Of a stretch of 64,000 nt of DNA, positions 41,397 through 50,220 are shown one piece after another; position 1 is the first letter of the stretch; each line of letters begins with the position of its first letter. The notes below the pieces were generated by a model. The model did not search any database. It was not told the DNA's origin and saw only the letters and a program-made list of their open reading frames with translations. The stretch is from CAWKCE01 sp032127035 (GTDB taxonomy: Bacteria; Actinomycetota; Actinomycetes; JAHEKZ01). The stretch lies in assembly GCA_963848085.1 (NCBI GenBank), contig CAWKCE010000003.1:62001-126000 (forward strand), given 5' to 3'. A program made the position numbers and the translations under genes.

Positions 41397-44390
41397 GTGA
41401 CCGCTGCCGACGAGTCGGCGGACGTCTTCGGCACCCTCGCCCTGCGCGACGCCGTGCTGGCGGCCTGGCGCGGCTCGCCCACCCGGTTCCGCGAGGATGC
41501 CAACTCCGAGGAGGACCTGGTCCGCGGCGGCTACCGCGACCGACTGGTCGTGGAGCTCGCCCAGAACGCCGCCGACGCCGCGGCGCGTGTCGGACGTCCC
41601 GGCCGGGTGCGGTTCCGCCTGCGGGCGGACCGGCTCGAGGTGTCGAACACCGGATCGGCGCTGGACGCGGCCGGCGTGGAGTCGTTGGCCGCTCTGCGGG
41701 CGTCGGCGAAACGGGACGGCGACGCCGACCAGGTGGGGCGGTTCGGCGTGGGCTTCGCCGCGGTACTGGCTGTCTGCGACAGCCCGGAGCTGCGCTCGTC
41801 GCAGGGAGGAGTGCGATTCTCTGCTGCGGAGACGTTGGCGGCCGTCCAGCACGAGCCGTCGTTGGCTGCCGAGGTCGAGCGCCGCGGTCACCAGGTTCCG
41901 ATCCTGCGGCTGCCGTTCCCCGACTCCACCGCACCGGACGCGGGGTACGACACCACGGTCGTGCTGCAGCTGCGTGACCCCGACGCCGTGGCGCTGGTGC
42001 ACCGCCTGCTGGCGGAGGTCGACGCCGCCCTGCTTCTCGCGCTGCCGTCGCTCAGCGAGGTCGTGGTCGAGACCGGGGCTCACCACCGCCGCACGCTCGG
42101 TTGCACGCAGACCGGCGACGGCGATGTCGTGCTGTCTGACGACGGGCGTTCGGCGCGCTGGAAGGTGCAGCGGTCAGGGGGTGAGGTCCCCCCCGAGCTG
42201 CTGGCCGACCGACCTGCCGAGGAGCGGTCGCGCCGGACCTGGTCGCTCGCCTGGGCGTTCCCGGTCGACGCCGAGCGCCGCCCGACGCGGTTGCCGTCGA
42301 CGGTCCCGCCGCTGCTCCACGCACCGACCCCCACCGACGAGCCGCTGGCCCTGCCGGCGTTGCTGCTTGCCTCGTTCCCGCTCGACCCCTCACGCCGTCA
42401 TGTGGCCGCCGGACCACTGACGGACTTCTTGGTCGACCGGGCCGCGGACGCCTATGTCGCGGCGGTGGCCGAGACGGCGTCGGAGTGTGGCGCGGCGGCA
42501 GCGGTGCTGGTGCCGGACCGGGCTCCCGCCGGACCGGTGGACGGCCGACTGCGCTCGGCGGTCCTGACCGGGCTGCGCGACCGGGCCCTGGTCCGGGCGG
42601 CGGCGCCACCCCACCGGGGTCTTCCGGTCGAGGACGCGTTCGCGCTCGACCCGGCGCTTCCCGAGGTGGTCGCGGTGCTGGGGCTCGTCCTGGACGGCCT
42701 GGTGGATGCCGACTGGTCACAGGCCCGACCGGCGTTGGCTGCCCTCGGCGTGCGCGAGCTGCCGCTGGCCGACGCCCTGGACGCGGTGGCCGACGTCGCA
42801 CGGCCGCCGGAGTGGTGGCGGGACCTCTATCAGGCCCTGCGGTCGGTGGAGCCGCACCTGTTGGAGGGACTGCCGGTGCCACTGGTCGACGGCCGCACCG
42901 TCCGGGGTCCCCGGACCGCACTGCTGCCCGGGGTGGAGGTGCCGGCGGGTGACCTCGCCGCGCTGGGTCGACGCATCGTGCACCCGGACGCGTCGCACCC
43001 GCTGCTCGAGCGCCTGGGCTGCGCCCCCGCGGATGCGCGGTCCCTGCTCGCTGACCGGCAGCTGCTGGACCGGTTGCCCGACGCCGACGCCGAGCTGGTG
43101 TCGGCGGTGCTCCGGACGGTCGCAGCAGCCGGGCTGGAGCCCGAGGAGGTGCCCGAGCTGGCCGCTCTCCCGCTGCCGGCCGCCGACGGCGAACGGGTGG
43201 CGGCCGGCGAGCTGGTGCTCCCCGGGTCCCCCCTGTCGGAGGTGCGGGCGGCGCACGTCCCGGTCGTCGACCGAGGAGTTGTCGCGGAGTTCGGCGAGGA
43301 CGCGCTGGTCGCCGTCGGTGTCCTCGACCGGTTGCGGGTGCGCGCCTACCACGACGTCGAAATCGACCCTGATGCGCTGGCAGGCGTGCTCCTCGAGGGA
43401 GCGGCGTGGGCGGAGGACGTGCTGGACCGGGTAGCTGACGCCGGCGGCGACGCCGAGCTGCCGCCGGTCGCGCCGGACGTGCCGACGGTCCTCGGTCTGG
43501 ACCGGGTCGCCGACGACGCCTGGTCCCGTGCCCACGTGCTGCTGTCTGATCCCGAGGTGGCGCGCGCCCTGTCCGCGCAGGTGGTCGTGCACCCGGTCTC
43601 CGGCCGCTCGGTCACCGTCCCCGGTCCCAGCGCCTGGTGGTTGCGCGAGGCGCCGCTGTTCGACGGTGTCTCCCCGGTCGGCACGCACAGCGCCGACGCG
43701 GAGCTGCCGCTGGCGCAGCTGTACCCCGTGGTTGCCCCGCCGGGGCTGGGTGAGGGCCGGCTGGCCCGGGCCATCGGAGTGCGGTCGACCGTGGCCGACC
43801 TGCTGGCTGAGCCGGACGGGCCGGGGGAGGTGCTGGACCGGCTGGCCGACGCCGACCTCCAGGTGTCCGCCGAGCACACGGTCGGCCTGTACCGGGCGGT
43901 CGCCGCGCTGGACCCAGACCGCTGGCCGACCCCCCCGGCCGCTGTTCGGATCCCGGCCGGGACGGGTTCCCGGGTCGTTCCGGCAGCCACGGTGACCGTG
44001 GTGGTACGGCCGCACCACCTGCCCCTGGCCGGCCCCGACGTTCTCCCTGGCGTGGCCGACGTCGCCGAGCTGTTGGAGGTCGGCCTGTGGGACGCGGATG
44101 GTGCGCCGGACCCGGTGGGCGGGGTCAGCCGAGCGGTCCCGGAGGTCGCGCGCTCCTGGCTGCCGGACGTGCCGGCAGTGTTCACCGAGCACGACGACCT
44201 CGAGGTCGGCGGCCGCTCGGTCGCGTGGTGGGTGACCGACGACGGCGCCGTGCATGCCGCGACGACGGAGGGTCTGGCCCGGGCTCTGGCGTGGGCCGGC
44301 GGGTCGTGGGAGAGCCGCTACGAGCTGGCCTGCCTGCTCGCCGACCCGGACCGCGCCGACGAGCTGGCCACCGAGCGGGCCTTCGGCTGA
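41397..44390 (+). CDS. Sacsin N-terminal ATPase-like (GHKL) protein
   Basis: A 997-residue protein. The first about 250 residues form a GHKL/Hsp90-like ATPase fold: RDRLVVELAQNAADAAARVG (Asn motif), LEVSNTGSALDAAGVESLAALRASAKR (DxG-like motif) and QVGRFGVGFAAVLAV (G-box). The rest (about 250-997) is Asp/Glu/Leu/Val-rich without a recognised domain. Sacsin-like ATPases are proposed chaperones; some large ones belong to defence systems. The GTG start is 2 nt after DUF3027, so the two are co-transcribed. Confidence 0.83.
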   Translation: MTAADESADVFGTLALRDAVLAAWRGSPTRFREDANSEEDLVRGGYRDRLVVELAQNAADAAARVGRPGRVRFRLRADRLEVSNTGSALDAAGVESLAALRASAKRDGDADQVGRFGVGFAAVLAVCDSPELRSSQGGVRFSAAETLAAVQHEPSLAAEVERRGHQVPILRLPFPDSTAPDAGYDTTVVLQLRDPDAVALVHRLLAEVDAALLLALPSLSEVVVETGAHHRRTLGCTQTGDGDVVLSDDGRSARWKVQRSGGEVPPELLADRPAEERSRRTWSLAWAFPVDAERRPTRLPSTVPPLLHAPTPTDEPLALPALLLASFPLDPSRRHVAAGPLTDFLVDRAADAYVAAVAETASECGAAAAVLVPDRAPAGPVDGRLRSAVLTGLRDRALVRAAAPPHRGLPVEDAFALDPALPEVVAVLGLVLDGLVDADWSQARPALAALGVRELPLADALDAVADVARPPEWWRDLYQALRSVEPHLLEGLPVPLVDGRTVRGPRTALLPGVEVPAGDLAALGRRIVHPDASHPLLERLGCAPADARSLLADRQLLDRLPDADAELVSAVLRTVAAAGLEPEEVPELAALPLPAADGERVAAGELVLPGSPLSEVRAAHVPVVDRGVVAEFGEDALVAVGVLDRLRVRAYHDVEIDPDALAGVLLEGAAWAEDVLDRVADAGGDAELPPVAPDVPTVLGLDRVADDAWSRAHVLLSDPEVARALSAQVVVHPVSGRSVTVPGPSAWWLREAPLFDGVSPVGTHSADAELPLAQLYPVVAPPGLGEGRLARAIGVRSTVADLLAEPDGPGEVLDRLADADLQVSAEHTVGLYRAVAALDPDRWPTPPAAVRIPAGTGSRVVPAATVTVVVRPHHLPLAGPDVLPGVADVAELLEVGLWDADGAPDPVGGVSRAVPEVARSWLPDVPAVFTEHDDLEVGGRSVAWWVTDDGAVHAATTEGLARALAWAGGSWESRYELACLLADPDRADELATERAFG

Positions 44391-44409
44391 CCCCGGAAGG
44401 CGGGAGGCG

Positions 44410-44670
44410 TCAGCTCGGGTCTGGCTGGCCGGACGCGTGGATCCGGGCGCGCCGTCGACTGCTGACCAGGATGGCCACCAGCCCTAACACGACGCCGGCG
44501 GCACACGTCCACAGCCACCAGCCCCGACCGTCGTCGGTCAGCCGGCCCGCGAAGGGCACCAGGGCGAGGAAGGCGACCGCCCACACCAGTGTCCCCACCT
44601 TGGCGGTGCGGACACCGTCTACGTCCAGCGGTTTCGCTGGCGGGCGGTTCGGCGTCGGTTCGTCAGCCAC
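44410..44670 (-). CDS. DUF2530 membrane protein
   Basis: An 86-residue protein with the DUF2530 pattern LDVDGVRTAKVGTLVWAVAFLALVPF and two membrane helices (about 25-45 and 52-72). Function unknown. The GTG start has TAGTGT (44678-44683) 7 nt upstream, so it is probably leaderless. It diverges from thpR. Confidence 0.83.
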   Translation of the reverse strand: MADEPTPNRPPAKPLDVDGVRTAKVGTLVWAVAFLALVPFAGRLTDDGRGWWLWTCAAGVVLGLVAILVSSRRRARIHASGQPDPS

Positions 44671-44688
44671 GGCAGCGACACTAGCCCG

Positions 44689-45282
44689 ATGGAACAGCGG
44701 TCACCGATGCGGGCGTTCGTGGCCATCGGGCTGCCGCCGCAGGTGAGCGACGACCTCGACACGTCGCTGGCACCGGTGACGGCACGGCTGCCCGGGCTGC
44801 GGTGGACGGTGCCGGAGCGACGGCACCTCACCCTCGTCTTCCTCCGTCAGGTGACCGAGCGGCAGCGCCTCGAGCTGGAAGAGCGCCTGCGCCGGGCGGC
44901 GGTCCGGACGCCGGTCCTGTCGTTGCGGCTGGCAGGTGGTGGCCACTTCGGCCGACGCGTGGCCTGGGTGGGACTCACTGGTGACCGGGCGGCGCTGCGG
45001 CGGTTGGCCGAGCGGGCCGTCGCTGCCGCGCGACGGGCCGGGATCGACGTCGAGAACCGTCCGTACCGGCCGCATGTGTCGGTGGCGCGCGCCCCCGGGA
45101 CGGTCGATGGTGAGGACGTCGTCGGTGCGGCGTCGGCCCTGACCGGGTATTCCGGACCGCTGTGGCGCGTCACGTCGATCGACCTGGTGCGGAGCATCCA
45201 GGGTCCGCGGCCGGTGCACGAGGTGCTGCGCACCTTCCCGTTGGGGGAGCCCACGGGGACGGCGCCGTCCTACCAGGCGTAG
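44689..45282 (+). CDS. thpR: RNA 2',3'-cyclic phosphodiesterase
   Basis: A 197-residue 2H phosphoesterase with both catalytic HxT/S motifs: RRHLTLVF (about 44-51) and YRPHVSVAR (about 125-133). ThpR opens RNA 2',3'-cyclic phosphates in vitro; its role in the cell is unclear. Start ATG 44689 or ATG 44707; neither has a good ribosome-binding site. It overlaps the converging aldo/keto reductase gene by 13 nt. Confidence 0.87.
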   Translation: MEQRSPMRAFVAIGLPPQVSDDLDTSLAPVTARLPGLRWTVPERRHLTLVFLRQVTERQRLELEERLRRAAVRTPVLSLRLAGGGHFGRRVAWVGLTGDRAALRRLAERAVAAARRAGIDVENRPYRPHVSVARAPGTVDGEDVVGAASALTGYSGPLWRVTSIDLVRSIQGPRPVHEVLRTFPLGEPTGTAPSYQA

Positions 45283-46241
45283 GCCTCCGGCGCGGTCCCT
45301 CCGGGGCCGGGGAAGATCTCGTCGAGCTCCTGGAGGGCGGTCTCGTCGAGATCGACCTCGAGCGCACGCAGGTTGCCGTCCAGCTGCTCCGCGGTTCGGG
45401 GGCCGATGATCGGCGCCGTCACGGCCGGTTGGGTGAGCAGCCAGGCCAGCCCCACGTCGGCCGGGTTCTCACCCCGGGCCTCGCACCAGGTCTCGTACCG
45501 CTCGATCTGGTCGCGGTGGCGAGCGAGCAGGCTCTGCGTCCGCTCGCCGGCAGCGCGGCCCTCGCCCTGCTTGCGCAGGATGCCGCCGAGCAGACCCCCG
45601 CGCAGCGGCGACCACGGGATGACCCCCAGCCCGTAGGCCTGCGCGGCTGGGAGGACCTCGAGCTCGACGGTGCGCTCGAGGAGGTTGTAGATCGACTGCT
45701 CCGACGCCAGCCCCAGCATGCCCAGCCGACGCGCGGTCTCCTGCGCCTGCGCGAGGTGCCAGCCGGCAAAGTTGGACGACCCGAAGTAGAGCACCTTGCC
45801 CTGCTGCCGGAGGACGGAGAACGCCTCCCAGATCTCCTCCCACGGTGTCGCGCGGTCCACGTGGTGCATCTGGTACAGGTCGATGTGGTCGGTCTGCAGC
45901 CGGCGCAGCGATCCCTCGCAGGCATGCCGGATGTTGCGCGCGGACAAGAAGGTGTCGTTCGGCCAGTCGCTCATCGAGCCGTACAGCTTGGTAGCGATCA
46001 CCGTCTTCTCCCGACGGCCGCCTCCCTGGGCAAACCACCGGCCGACGATCTGCTCGGTGATCCCCTCGCCCTTCTCCCAGCCGTAGACGTTGGCGGTGTC
46101 GAAGAAGTTGATGCCGCGATCCAGCGCGTGGTCCATGATCGCGTGCGAGTCGGGCTCGGAGGTCTCGGGGCCGAAGTTCATGGTGCCGAGGCACAGCCGG
46201 GAGACGGACAGGCCGGTCCGACCGAGGTGGGTGTAGTCCAT
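45270..46241 (-). CDS. Aldo/keto reductase
   Basis: A 323-residue AKR of the YghZ/Kv-beta-like group. The catalytic tetrad is Asp and Tyr in FFDTANVYGWEKGEG, Lys in VIATKLYG and His in YQMHHVD. NADPH-site residues include FGSSNFAGW and PIIGPRTAEQLDGNL. It reduces small aldehydes or ketones. TAGGGT (46248-46253) lies 6 nt before the ATG. Only 17 nt separate it from the divergent methyltransferase start. Confidence 0.9.
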   Translation of the reverse strand: MDYTHLGRTGLSVSRLCLGTMNFGPETSEPDSHAIMDHALDRGINFFDTANVYGWEKGEGITEQIVGRWFAQGGGRREKTVIATKLYGSMSDWPNDTFLSARNIRHACEGSLRRLQTDHIDLYQMHHVDRATPWEEIWEAFSVLRQQGKVLYFGSSNFAGWHLAQAQETARRLGMLGLASEQSIYNLLERTVELEVLPAAQAYGLGVIPWSPLRGGLLGGILRKQGEGRAAGERTQSLLARHRDQIERYETWCEARGENPADVGLAWLLTQPAVTAPIIGPRTAEQLDGNLRALEVDLDETALQELDEIFPGPGGTAPEAYAW

Positions 46242-46258
46242 GGTGCGACCCTAGGCAG

Positions 46259-47461
46259 GTGCCTGAGGACCTGCCAACCGCGCTGGCGGAGATCCGATCG
46301 CTCCTGCTCGACCGCGACGGGCTGGTTCGGGGGGTCGCCGCCGGACGTCGCCGGGGCAACCCCCCGAGGTGGCGGCGGGTCGAGCTCCGCCCGGTGACGG
46401 TGAAGTCCGGCCCGGTCCTCCAGGTGACGACCTACGACGCGACGCAGGCACACACCGACAACCACGACTGGGCGCGGGCCGCGGCCACGGTCGATGCCCT
46501 GCTGTCCGAGCCGTTCGGGAACTGGCATGTGGAGACTCGGGACGCCACCGTGCAGCTGCGGGTGACGAAGAAGGGCCAGGCGCAGGTCCACCGTGCCGGC
46601 GCACCGGCGCACCCGGCGGCGACCGACCGCCACGACCGCAGCAAGCAGCGAATGGTGGAGCCAACCGAGCCGTTCCTGTCCGAGCTCGGCATCACCACCG
46701 CCGACGGCGCCGTCAAGGCCTCCCGGGCGGACAAGTACCGCCAGGTGGAGGAGTTCGTCCGTGCTCTCGACCCGGTCGTGAGGTCGGCGCTGGCCGACGG
46801 ACGCCTCGAGCAGCGCCGGCTCGAGGTGGTGGATCTCGGCTGCGGCAACGCCTATCTGACGTTCGCCGCCTACCGCCACCTGTCGCACCGGCTCGGTCTC
46901 GACGTCCGCCTGACCGGGGTGGACGTGAAGGCCCAGGCGCGCCGGCACAACGAGGAGGTCGCCGCCCGGCTCGGGTGGGGGGACCGGGTGCGCTTCGTCG
47001 AGGGCACCATCGGCGGCACCGACGTGGCCGGCGCGGACATCGTGATGGCACTGCACGCCTGTGACACCGCGACCGACGATGCACTCGCCCGGGCCGTAGC
47101 GTGGCGGGCACCGGTCGTGCTGGCGGCCCCGTGCTGCCAGCACGACCTGCAGCTCCGTTTGCGCGGGGCGGGACGGACGCCGGATGCCGTTGCCGGGGTG
47201 ATGCGACACGGCATCCTGCGCGAGCGCCTCGGCGACCTCCTCACCGACGCGTTCCGCGCCGAGATCCTCCGCAGCCGCGGCTACCGGGTGGAGGTGCTCG
47301 AGTTCGTCGACACCCGGCACACGCCCCGGAACGTCCTGCTCCGAGCCGAGCTGACGGCGACGGCTCCCGTCACGGACCGGGACGAGCAGCTGCGTGCAAT
47401 GACCGACGCCTGGGGCGTCACGCCCCGTCTGGCCGAGCTGCTGCACGCCGAAGGGAATTAG
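46259..47461 (+). CDS. Class I SAM-dependent methyltransferase (Methyltransf_32-like)
   Basis: A 400-residue protein. The N-terminal 150 residues (RRVELRPVTVKSGPVLQVTTYDATQAHTDNHDW) are followed by a KASRADKYRQVEEFV motif and a Rossmann methyltransferase with VVDLGCGNAYLTFAAY (SAM site) and MALHACDTATDDAL...LAAPCCQHDLQ. The paired-cysteine APCCQ motif is typical of this family, whose substrate (RNA or protein) is unknown to me. GTG start. Confidence 0.82.
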   Translation: MPEDLPTALAEIRSLLLDRDGLVRGVAAGRRRGNPPRWRRVELRPVTVKSGPVLQVTTYDATQAHTDNHDWARAAATVDALLSEPFGNWHVETRDATVQLRVTKKGQAQVHRAGAPAHPAATDRHDRSKQRMVEPTEPFLSELGITTADGAVKASRADKYRQVEEFVRALDPVVRSALADGRLEQRRLEVVDLGCGNAYLTFAAYRHLSHRLGLDVRLTGVDVKAQARRHNEEVAARLGWGDRVRFVEGTIGGTDVAGADIVMALHACDTATDDALARAVAWRAPVVLAAPCCQHDLQLRLRGAGRTPDAVAGVMRHGILRERLGDLLTDAFRAEILRSRGYRVEVLEFVDTRHTPRNVLLRAELTATAPVTDRDEQLRAMTDAWGVTPRLAELLHAEGN

Positions 47462-47473
47462 TTAGCCCAGGTA

Positions 47474-47488
47474 ATGAGTTAGGCTCAT
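47474..47488. promoter_or_regulatory. Putative MarR operator over the -10 box
   Basis: ATGAG-TTAGG-CTCAT is an inverted repeat that covers the -10 box TAGGCT (47480-47485). The box lies 6 nt before the marR ATG, so repressor binding would block a leaderless promoter. Earlier AGTTAGCC is a related half-site. Confidence 0.55.
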
Positions 47489-47491
47489 GAC

Positions 47492-47926
47492 ATGCGCAAC
47501 CTCCTGGTTCGTGACACCGAGCTCGCCAGCACGCTGCGCATCAGCGTGATGCGGCTGGCCAGACGGCTGCGTGCCGAACGAGCCGAAACCGGTCTCACCT
47601 TGACCCAGCTGTCGACGCTGGCTGCCTTGGAGCGGCACGGGCCGAGCACCCCGGGAGTTCTGGCCGAGGTCGAGAAGGTGCAGCCACCGTCGATGACGCG
47701 CATCGTCAGCTCCCTGGAGCAGCGCGGCCTCGTCGAGCGCAGCGCCCACCCGACCGACGGACGCCAGGTGGTGGTCTCGGCGACCGACGACGCACGTGAC
47801 CTCCTGCGGGCCGACCGGCGCCGCCGCGAGGAGTGGCTCAGCCGCGAGCTGGCAGCCATGACCACCGAGGAACGCGAGGCGCTGCGGGCCGTTGCGCCGC
47901 TGCTGGAACGCTTGGCGGGCACATGA
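47492..47926 (+). CDS. MarR family transcriptional regulator
   Basis: A 144-residue winged-helix protein with LTLTQLSTLAALERHGPSTPGVLAEVEKVQPPSMTRIVSSLEQRGLVERSAHPTDGRQVVVSATDDA, the DNA-binding core and DxR wing of MarR proteins. It has no cysteine in the core, so a small-molecule ligand is more likely than redox sensing. The stop overlaps the MFS gene by 4 nt. An inverted repeat over its own -10 box suggests autorepression together with the exporter. Confidence 0.9.
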   Translation: MRNLLVRDTELASTLRISVMRLARRLRAERAETGLTLTQLSTLAALERHGPSTPGVLAEVEKVQPPSMTRIVSSLEQRGLVERSAHPTDGRQVVVSATDDARDLLRADRRRREEWLSRELAAMTTEEREALRAVAPLLERLAGT

Positions 47927-50220
47927 ACCGCACGTTCCGCGCACTGAGGGTGCGCAACTACCGCCGCTATGCCGCGGGCCAGCTCGTCGCCAACACCGGC
48001 GTGTGGATGCAGCGGGTGGCGCAGGACTGGCTGGTGCTGGAGCTCACCAACGGCTCGGCGACGGCGCTGGGTGTCACTGTCGGACTGCAGTTCCTGCCGA
48101 TGCTGCTGCTCGGCCTGTGGGGCGGCAGCCTGGCCGACCGGTTTCCTCGCCGACGGCTGCTCATGGTCACGTCGTTGGCCATGGGCCTGCTCGCCGTCAT
48201 CCTCGGGGTGATCGTCCTCAGCGGCAACGCAACGGTCGGGTTGGTCATGGTGCTGGCCTTCGTGCTGGGCGCGGCTGCCGCGCTGGACAGCCCGGCCCGG
48301 CAGGCGTTCGTCTCCGAGATGGTCGATGTCGCGGACCTGCCCAACGCCGTTGCGCTGGGCACCGCCTCGTTCAACCTCGGGCGGGTCCTTGGCCCCTCCG
48401 CGGCCGGGCTGCTGATTGCGGCCGTGGGAACCGGATGGGTCTTCGTGATCAACGGGTTCGCGTTCGTCGCCGTCCTGGTGGCGCTTGTCGGCGTCCACAC
48501 CAGCGAGCTGCGGGCACCGGTCACGCCGGACCGGGACAACGGTGGCCTCCGGGTGGGGCTTCGCTACGTCCGGGACCGACCGGAGCTCGTCATGGTCATG
48601 GTGGTCGCCTTCTTCGTCGGGACGTTCGGGCTGAACTTCAGTCTCACGATCGCGCTGATGACGACGCAGGTGTTCGACGGCGGTCCCGAGGCGTTCGGGA
48701 TCGCCTCGACCGTGCTGGCGCTCGGGTCGTTGTCCGGGTCGCTCGCGGCCGCGCGGCGCGGGGCCCCACGGCTGCGACTGGTCGTGCTGGCTGCCGTGGG
48801 CTTCGGCCTGGCGGCAGTGACGGTGGCCCTGATGCCGACCTACATCACGTTCCTGGTCGCATTGCCCCTGGTCGGGGTGAGCGCGCTCACCCTGATCAAC
48901 GCCATGCAGTCGTTCCTCCAGCTGAACACCGAGCCGGCGGTCCGGGGGCGGGTGCTGGGCATCTACTCGCTGGTGTTCTTGGGCGGGACGCCCATCGGGT
49001 CACCGATCGTGGGCTGGATCGCCGAGACGCTCGGCCCTCGCTGGTCGATCGGCCTCGGGGGTGTGGTGTCGGCCCTGGCCGCCGTCCTTGCTGGGGTGGT
49101 TCGAATGCGCGGGGGCGGTGTCACCGTCCGGGCACACCTCACGCCTCGACCCCACATGCACGTTGCCGACGCTGCGACCATGACCTCGGTCCGACGCGCG
49201 TCGGTGCAGCTCCCGTCGGCCCGGCCCCTGTTTGCCGTTCCAGCGGTGGTCGTCGGTCTGCTTGCCGCCGGCTGGTGGTTCGCCGTTCCCAGCCACGCGG
49301 CGGACAGCGAGCTCCCCGCCACACCCGCGTTCACCGTGCGCGACCCGGCAATCGGGGAGGCCAGTGGGATGGTCGCCGGGCGGGTGCGCCCCGGCATCAC
49401 CTGGATCGTCAACGACAGCGGCAACCCCCCAGAGGTCTATGGGGTCAACCCGAAGGGCGTCACGAAGACGGTGCTGGTCCTGGACGGGGTCGCCAACCGG
49501 GACTGGGAGGGGTTGGCACCCGGGACCGACGACGCGGGTCGCCCGACGCTGTGGGTCGGTGACATCGGGGACAACGACGAGCAGCGGCGGTCGATCCGGG
49601 TGTTCGAGGTCGAGGAGCCGGCAGGCAACGGCGTGCTGGTCGTGCCTGCCCAGAAGTACGAGCTCACCTACCCGGATGGACCGCACAACGCGGAGGCGCT
49701 GCTGGTCGACCCGTCCGACCAGTCGTTGGTCATCGTGACCAAGGAGCTGTTCGGAGCCGGCATCTACCGGGTGACCGACCCGGTAGCCGGGGGGATGACC
49801 GAGCTCGAGCGGGTCGGGTCTGCCCCCGGAATCGTCACTGACGGTGCGTTCGCACCCACCGGTGGGGCGGTGGTCCTTCGCACGTACACGTCTGCCTATC
49901 TGCTGCCGTCGCTCACCGACCAGCCCGTCCAGCGCGGTCGGCTGCCCCCGCAGCCACTCGGAGAGACGATCGCGTGGTCCACCGACGGCTTGAGTCTGCT
50001 CGCCGGCAGCGAGGGCGAGCGCAGCATCGTCTACCGGGTTTCCCTACCGGACTCGTGGTTGACGCTGGCCGGGACGCCAGCGACGACGGCGACCGGCGAG
50101 GCCAGTAACGCGGGCAACGACAACACTTGGCGGGTGGTGACTGTGGTGGCGCTCGTCGCGGTGGTCACGACGTTGGCCGTCAGGAGAGCTGTTCGACGAC
50201 GTAGTGGATCGCCTGGGTGA
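47923..50220 (+). CDS. MFS exporter fused in frame to an exported beta-propeller domain
   Basis: One open frame of 765 codons. Residues 1-410 are a 12-helix MFS drug-exporter-like domain (NTGVWMQRVAQDWLVLELT, LWGGSLADRFPRRRLL). Residues about 420-765 look like a separate gene product: MTSVRRASVQ (ATG 49180), a membrane or signal segment, a propeller (SGMVAGRVRPGITWIVNDSG, LWVGDIGDNDEQRRSI, GPHNAEALLVDPSDQSLVIVTKE) and a C-terminal anchor. No stop separates them. TGA at 49181 in the +1 frame would give this genome's usual ATGA overlap, so a one-base error is possible. It overlaps serC by 41 nt. Confidence 0.78.
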   Translation: MNRTFRALRVRNYRRYAAGQLVANTGVWMQRVAQDWLVLELTNGSATALGVTVGLQFLPMLLLGLWGGSLADRFPRRRLLMVTSLAMGLLAVILGVIVLSGNATVGLVMVLAFVLGAAAALDSPARQAFVSEMVDVADLPNAVALGTASFNLGRVLGPSAAGLLIAAVGTGWVFVINGFAFVAVLVALVGVHTSELRAPVTPDRDNGGLRVGLRYVRDRPELVMVMVVAFFVGTFGLNFSLTIALMTTQVFDGGPEAFGIASTVLALGSLSGSLAAARRGAPRLRLVVLAAVGFGLAAVTVALMPTYITFLVALPLVGVSALTLINAMQSFLQLNTEPAVRGRVLGIYSLVFLGGTPIGSPIVGWIAETLGPRWSIGLGGVVSALAAVLAGVVRMRGGGVTVRAHLTPRPHMHVADAATMTSVRRASVQLPSARPLFAVPAVVVGLLAAGWWFAVPSHAADSELPATPAFTVRDPAIGEASGMVAGRVRPGITWIVNDSGNPPEVYGVNPKGVTKTVLVLDGVANRDWEGLAPGTDDAGRPTLWVGDIGDNDEQRRSIRVFEVEEPAGNGVLVVPAQKYELTYPDGPHNAEALLVDPSDQSLVIVTKELFGAGIYRVTDPVAGGMTELERVGSAPGIVTDGAFAPTGGAVVLRTYTSAYLLPSLTDQPVQRGRLPPQPLGETIAWSTDGLSLLAGSEGERSIVYRVSLPDSWLTLAGTPATTATGEASNAGNDNTWRVVTVVALVAVVTTLAVRRAVRRRSGSPG

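Noticed and set aside
45270..50220. Convergent gene overlaps (13 nt at 45270-45282 and 41 nt at 50180-50220) as signs of misannotation
   Set aside because: Both partners at each site have intact family C-termini or a plausible anchor; short convergent overlaps are normal in dense genomes.
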